8,340 bases of DNA, from positions 1 through 8,340 of the forward strand of contig CAZWZG010000138.1 of NCBI GenBank assembly GCA_964638245.1, written 5' to 3'. The stretch is from CAZWZG01 sp964638245 (GTDB lineage: Bacteria > Pseudomonadota > Alphaproteobacteria > Rhodobacterales > Rhodobacteraceae). Shown here piece by piece: positions 6,296 to 8,340 of the stretch; the first letter of the stretch is position 1, and each line of letters opens with the position of its first letter. Position numbers and translations under genes: made by a program. The notes beneath the pieces are model-generated. The model saw only the letters and a list, made by a program, of their open reading frames with translations. It did not search any database and was not told the origin of the DNA.

Positions 6296-7558
6296 ATGAC
6301 TGATCGCCCGAGCTATATTCTGTTTATCACGGATCAGCAGCGCTACGACCATCTGGGCTGCAANNNNNNNNNNNNNNNNNNNNNNNNNNNNNNNNNNNNN
6401 NNNNNNNNNNNNNNNNNNNNNNNNNNNNNNNNNNNNNNNNNNNNNNNNNNNNNNNNNNNNNNNGATGAATACATCTCGGTCACGCGCCATGGCACGATGA
6501 ATGGCGGGGACTATGAGGAATGGTTGAAGCGGGAAGCGCCCGAGGTACTGCCGTTGCGGGGCCGTGCTGATCAACTGCCCCATGACTATATCGTGCCCCA
6601 AGCGATCCGCACCAAGATCCCCGAGGACAAGTATTCCTCGGCTTATGTAGCTGATCAGGCAGCGGCGTGGCTGGCCAATCGCAAAGGCAACCCAAAGCCG
6701 TTTTTCCTGATGGTCAGCTGGCCTGACCCGCATCATCCGTTCAACCCGCCGGGCAAGTACTGGGACATGTACAAGCCCGAGGAGATGGAGGTTCCGGCCG
6801 CCTATTCGGCCAATGACTGGGACCCGCCGGACTACGTGAAATTCGTCGAGCGGGACCGGGCCAATGATACCGAAGGCAAGCTGGGTCAGATGGCCGGGTA
6901 CTCGATCGCGGTATCTCAGCGCGAGGCGCTTGAGGCGCGGGCGCTGACCTGCGGGATGATTGCGATGATCGATGATGGGGTGGGGCAGGTGCGTGCAGCT
7001 GCCGAGGACGCTGGGCTGGCGAGCTACACGGTCCAGATCTTTACGTCTGACCACGGCGATCATCTTGGCGATCACCGCCTTCTGTTCAAAGGGGCTGAGC
7101 AATACGACACGCTGAACCATGTGCCCTTTATCTGGGCCGATCCCAAAGGCGAGAGCGGTGTGCGGTCATCGGATCTGGCGCAGACCCATGATATCGGCTC
7201 TACGATCTTAGAGCATGCTAAGGTCGAGGCCGCGATTGGTATGCAGGGTCAGGTGATGGCTGTTGCGGGCGGTGCCGGGCGCGAGGCGGCGCATATTCAG
7301 TATGAAACGCAACGCACGCAGGAGGCGTTCGGCAAGCGGCCGCGGGCGCATTCGATCGTGAAGGGTCAGTGGCGGCTCACGATGTATCTGGGCAAGTGTC
7401 CGAACGAACTATTCGACCTTGAGGCAGATCCGGGCGAGATGACGAACCTTTGGACCAGCCCGGACCATGCGGCCATCAAGGCCGATCTGATCGAAAGCCT
7501 TGCCGAAATGGAGATTGCCGCGGCGAACCGAGTGCCGATCCCCAGGCAGGAGGCTTAG
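6296..7558 (+). CDS. Sulfatase-superfamily hydrolase (arylsulfatase/phosphonate-monoester-hydrolase type), interrupted by an assembly gap
   Basis: The 5' part encodes RPSYILFITDQQRYDHLG, with Asp13 and Gln14 as expected metal ligands. The part after the gap encodes 364 residues, including SWPDPHHPF, the metal-binding SDHGDHLGDH (Asp codon at 7049) and the C-terminal ELFDLEADPGEMTNLW seen across type I sulfatases. The gap falls where the C/S-x-P-S-R motif should be; that residue becomes formylglycine, so catalytic competence cannot be judged. Relatives are about 490-510 residues and 386 are visible, so roughly 100-120 residues are missing. This means the 100 N under-represent the gap. Both sides are in the same frame across 100 N, which may be chance. 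The start at 6296 has GGAGA 5 bases upstream; an upstream in-frame TTG (6284) is rejected. No signal peptide is seen, so it is probably cytoplasmic and acts on an imported ester. Exact substrate class is unknown. Confidence 0.88.
   Translation: MTDRPSYILFITDQQRYDHLGCXXXXXXXXXXXXXXXXXXXXXXXXXXXXXXXXXXDEYISVTRHGTMNGGDYEEWLKREAPEVLPLRGRADQLPHDYIVPQAIRTKIPEDKYSSAYVADQAAAWLANRKGNPKPFFLMVSWPDPHHPFNPPGKYWDMYKPEEMEVPAAYSANDWDPPDYVKFVERDRANDTEGKLGQMAGYSIAVSQREALEARALTCGMIAMIDDGVGQVRAAAEDAGLASYTVQIFTSDHGDHLGDHRLLFKGAEQYDTLNHVPFIWADPKGESGVRSSDLAQTHDIGSTILEHAKVEAAIGMQGQVMAVAGGAGREAAHIQYETQRTQEAFGKRPRAHSIVKGQWRLTMYLGKCPNELFDLEADPGEMTNLWTSPDHAAIKADLIESLAEMEIAAANRVPIPRQEA
6364..6463. other. Assembly gap (100 N) inside the sulfatase gene
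   Basis: Exactly 100 undetermined bases. Comparison with the usual sulfatase layout suggests that about 300-350 bases are really missing. It cannot be excluded that the two halves come from different sulfatase genes joined in scaffolding. Confidence 0.9.
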
Positions 7559-8340
7559 CCGCCCTCAAGCTCTTTCGCGCTTTGGATGTAGTAGTGCCGG
7601 GTCGGGCAGTTGATTTGCGCGACGGCATGCTCGCGCAGGATCTCGGCCTTCATGGACTTCAGGTTTTGCGGGTCGCTTTCCACTGTGTAGATCAGGCGGT
7701 CGATCAACTGCAGGGCCCATTGGAATTCTCCGTCCGCCCGTGCCTTGACGATTGCGTCCATCACGGCGTCTGCGCCTCCCGCCATCTCGACAAAGCGGGA
7801 GGCTTCATCTTCCGGGGCCAAGGGGCTGAGCGAGGTGGGGTTGCCGTCAAACCAACCCATGGTCCCAACAAAATAGGCGCGCACGGCGTATTCGACGCGC
7901 CCGTAGTATTCGCGCAGGTAGGGGCGTTCGGCGAGGTCGGGGGGCAGTTTTACGGTGGCGGCAAGCTCGTCGATGGTCTTGCCTTCGTCCATCCCTTTGC
8001 GGGTTTCATCGATCACGTAGCGGATGCCGTCGCGATACCCTTCGAGGGACGCTTTGATGTCGCCCGCGCCAAAGATCGCCTTTGTGTGGCCGGGCCCGAG
8101 CACCTCGGCGTTGAAGGATGCGAGCAGGTCCAGCGTATCGGCCCATGCGTCGAAATCGCGGTATTCGGTGCCCCGAATGGCGTAAAGATTTGGGAACGAG
8201 CGATAGAAATTGTCGCCACTGATCAGCACCTTTTTGTCAGTGTACCAGACGACAATGTGGTCGGGCGTCTCACCCGGAGCATGGACGAGTTCCAATTCGA
8301 GACCGCAGGTCGTGATCGTCTCGCGCTGGTTTTCGATGCG
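7555..8340 (-). CDS. SdsA-like alkylsulfatase: metallo-beta-lactamase fold with alkylsulfatase dimerization domain, C-terminal part (runs off the right edge)
   Basis: 261 residues and a stop are visible, and the frame is still open at the window edge (RIENQRETITTCGLELELVH before the first in-frame TTG). The end of the metallo-beta-lactamase domain is seen: HAPGETPDHIVVW (fragment residues 20-32), LISGDNFYRSFPNLYAIRG (from about 39) and GPGHT (82-86). The alkylsulfatase dimerization domain follows, with YYGRVEYAVRAYF, GWFDGNPTSLSPL and a C-terminal helical repeat region ending NCPTRHYYIQSAKEL. The order closely parallels Pseudomonas SdsA1, which hydrolyses alkyl sulfates to alcohol and sulfate with two zinc ions. 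The HxHxDH metal site and any signal peptide lie outside the window, so location and activity are unproven. The Asp in SGDN sits where I recall SdsA1 having a Glu ligand. It is convergent with the sulfatase gene, with a 4-base overlap. Family secure, substrate open. Confidence 0.9.
   Translation of the reverse strand, partial: RIENQRETITTCGLELELVHAPGETPDHIVVWYTDKKVLISGDNFYRSFPNLYAIRGTEYRDFDAWADTLDLLASFNAEVLGPGHTKAIFGAGDIKASLEGYRDGIRYVIDETRKGMDEGKTIDELAATVKLPPDLAERPYLREYYGRVEYAVRAYFVGTMGWFDGNPTSLSPLAPEDEASRFVEMAGGADAVMDAIVKARADGEFQWALQLIDRLIYTVESDPQNLKSMKAEILREHAVAQINCPTRHYYIQSAKELEGG

Noticed and set aside
1..8340. Defence system, CRISPR array, insertion sequence, tRNA or phage gene
   Set aside because: I looked for direct-repeat arrays, terminal inverted repeats, transposase or integrase motifs and cloverleaf sequences on both strands and saw none.

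Overview
The window looks like part of a draft alphaproteobacterial chromosome, most likely Rhodobacterales (the Roseobacter/Rhodobacteraceae type). The reasons are the high G+C content, the close NudC and SRPBCC gene pair with its typical rhodobacterial N-terminus, and the TAXI-type TRAP transporter next to sulfatases. This placement is inference from protein style; no rRNA or other marker gene is present. Two runs of exactly 100 N (2648-2747 and 6364-6463) look like standard scaffold gaps of unknown true length. The window is therefore three contigs, and both order and spacing across the gaps are less certain than within them.

Left contig (1-2647). A minus-strand gene running off the left edge encodes the N-terminal half of a CpdB-type 2',3'-cyclic-nucleotide 2'-phosphodiesterase/3'-nucleotidase with a twin-arginine signal. 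Across a 217-base intergenic region that carries two small inverted repeats, a divergent plus-strand pair encodes NudC (NAD+ diphosphatase, probable RNA de-NADding enzyme) and, 9 bases later, a small SRPBCC-fold protein.

Middle contig and into the right contig (2748-7558). A plus-strand probable operon encodes a periplasmic TAXI-family TRAP binding protein, a GC-rich hairpin, a fused 4TM/12TM TRAP permease, and then a sulfatase-superfamily hydrolase that is interrupted by the second gap. The gap removes the stretch that should hold the formylglycine motif.

Right end (7555-8340). A convergent minus-strand gene running off the right edge encodes the C-terminal part of an SdsA-like alkylsulfatase (metallo-beta-lactamase fold plus alkylsulfatase dimerization domain). 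Its stop codon overlaps the sulfatase stop codon by 4 bases.

The most interesting reading is a candidate sulfate-ester (or related phospho/sulfo-ester) uptake and hydrolysis module. It would combine a secondary TRAP transporter with two unrelated hydrolase folds that both commonly cleave sulfate esters. The substrate cannot be read from the sequence. I found no tRNA, rRNA, CRISPR array, insertion sequence, phage gene or defence system. The rest of the window is ordinary chromosomal content.
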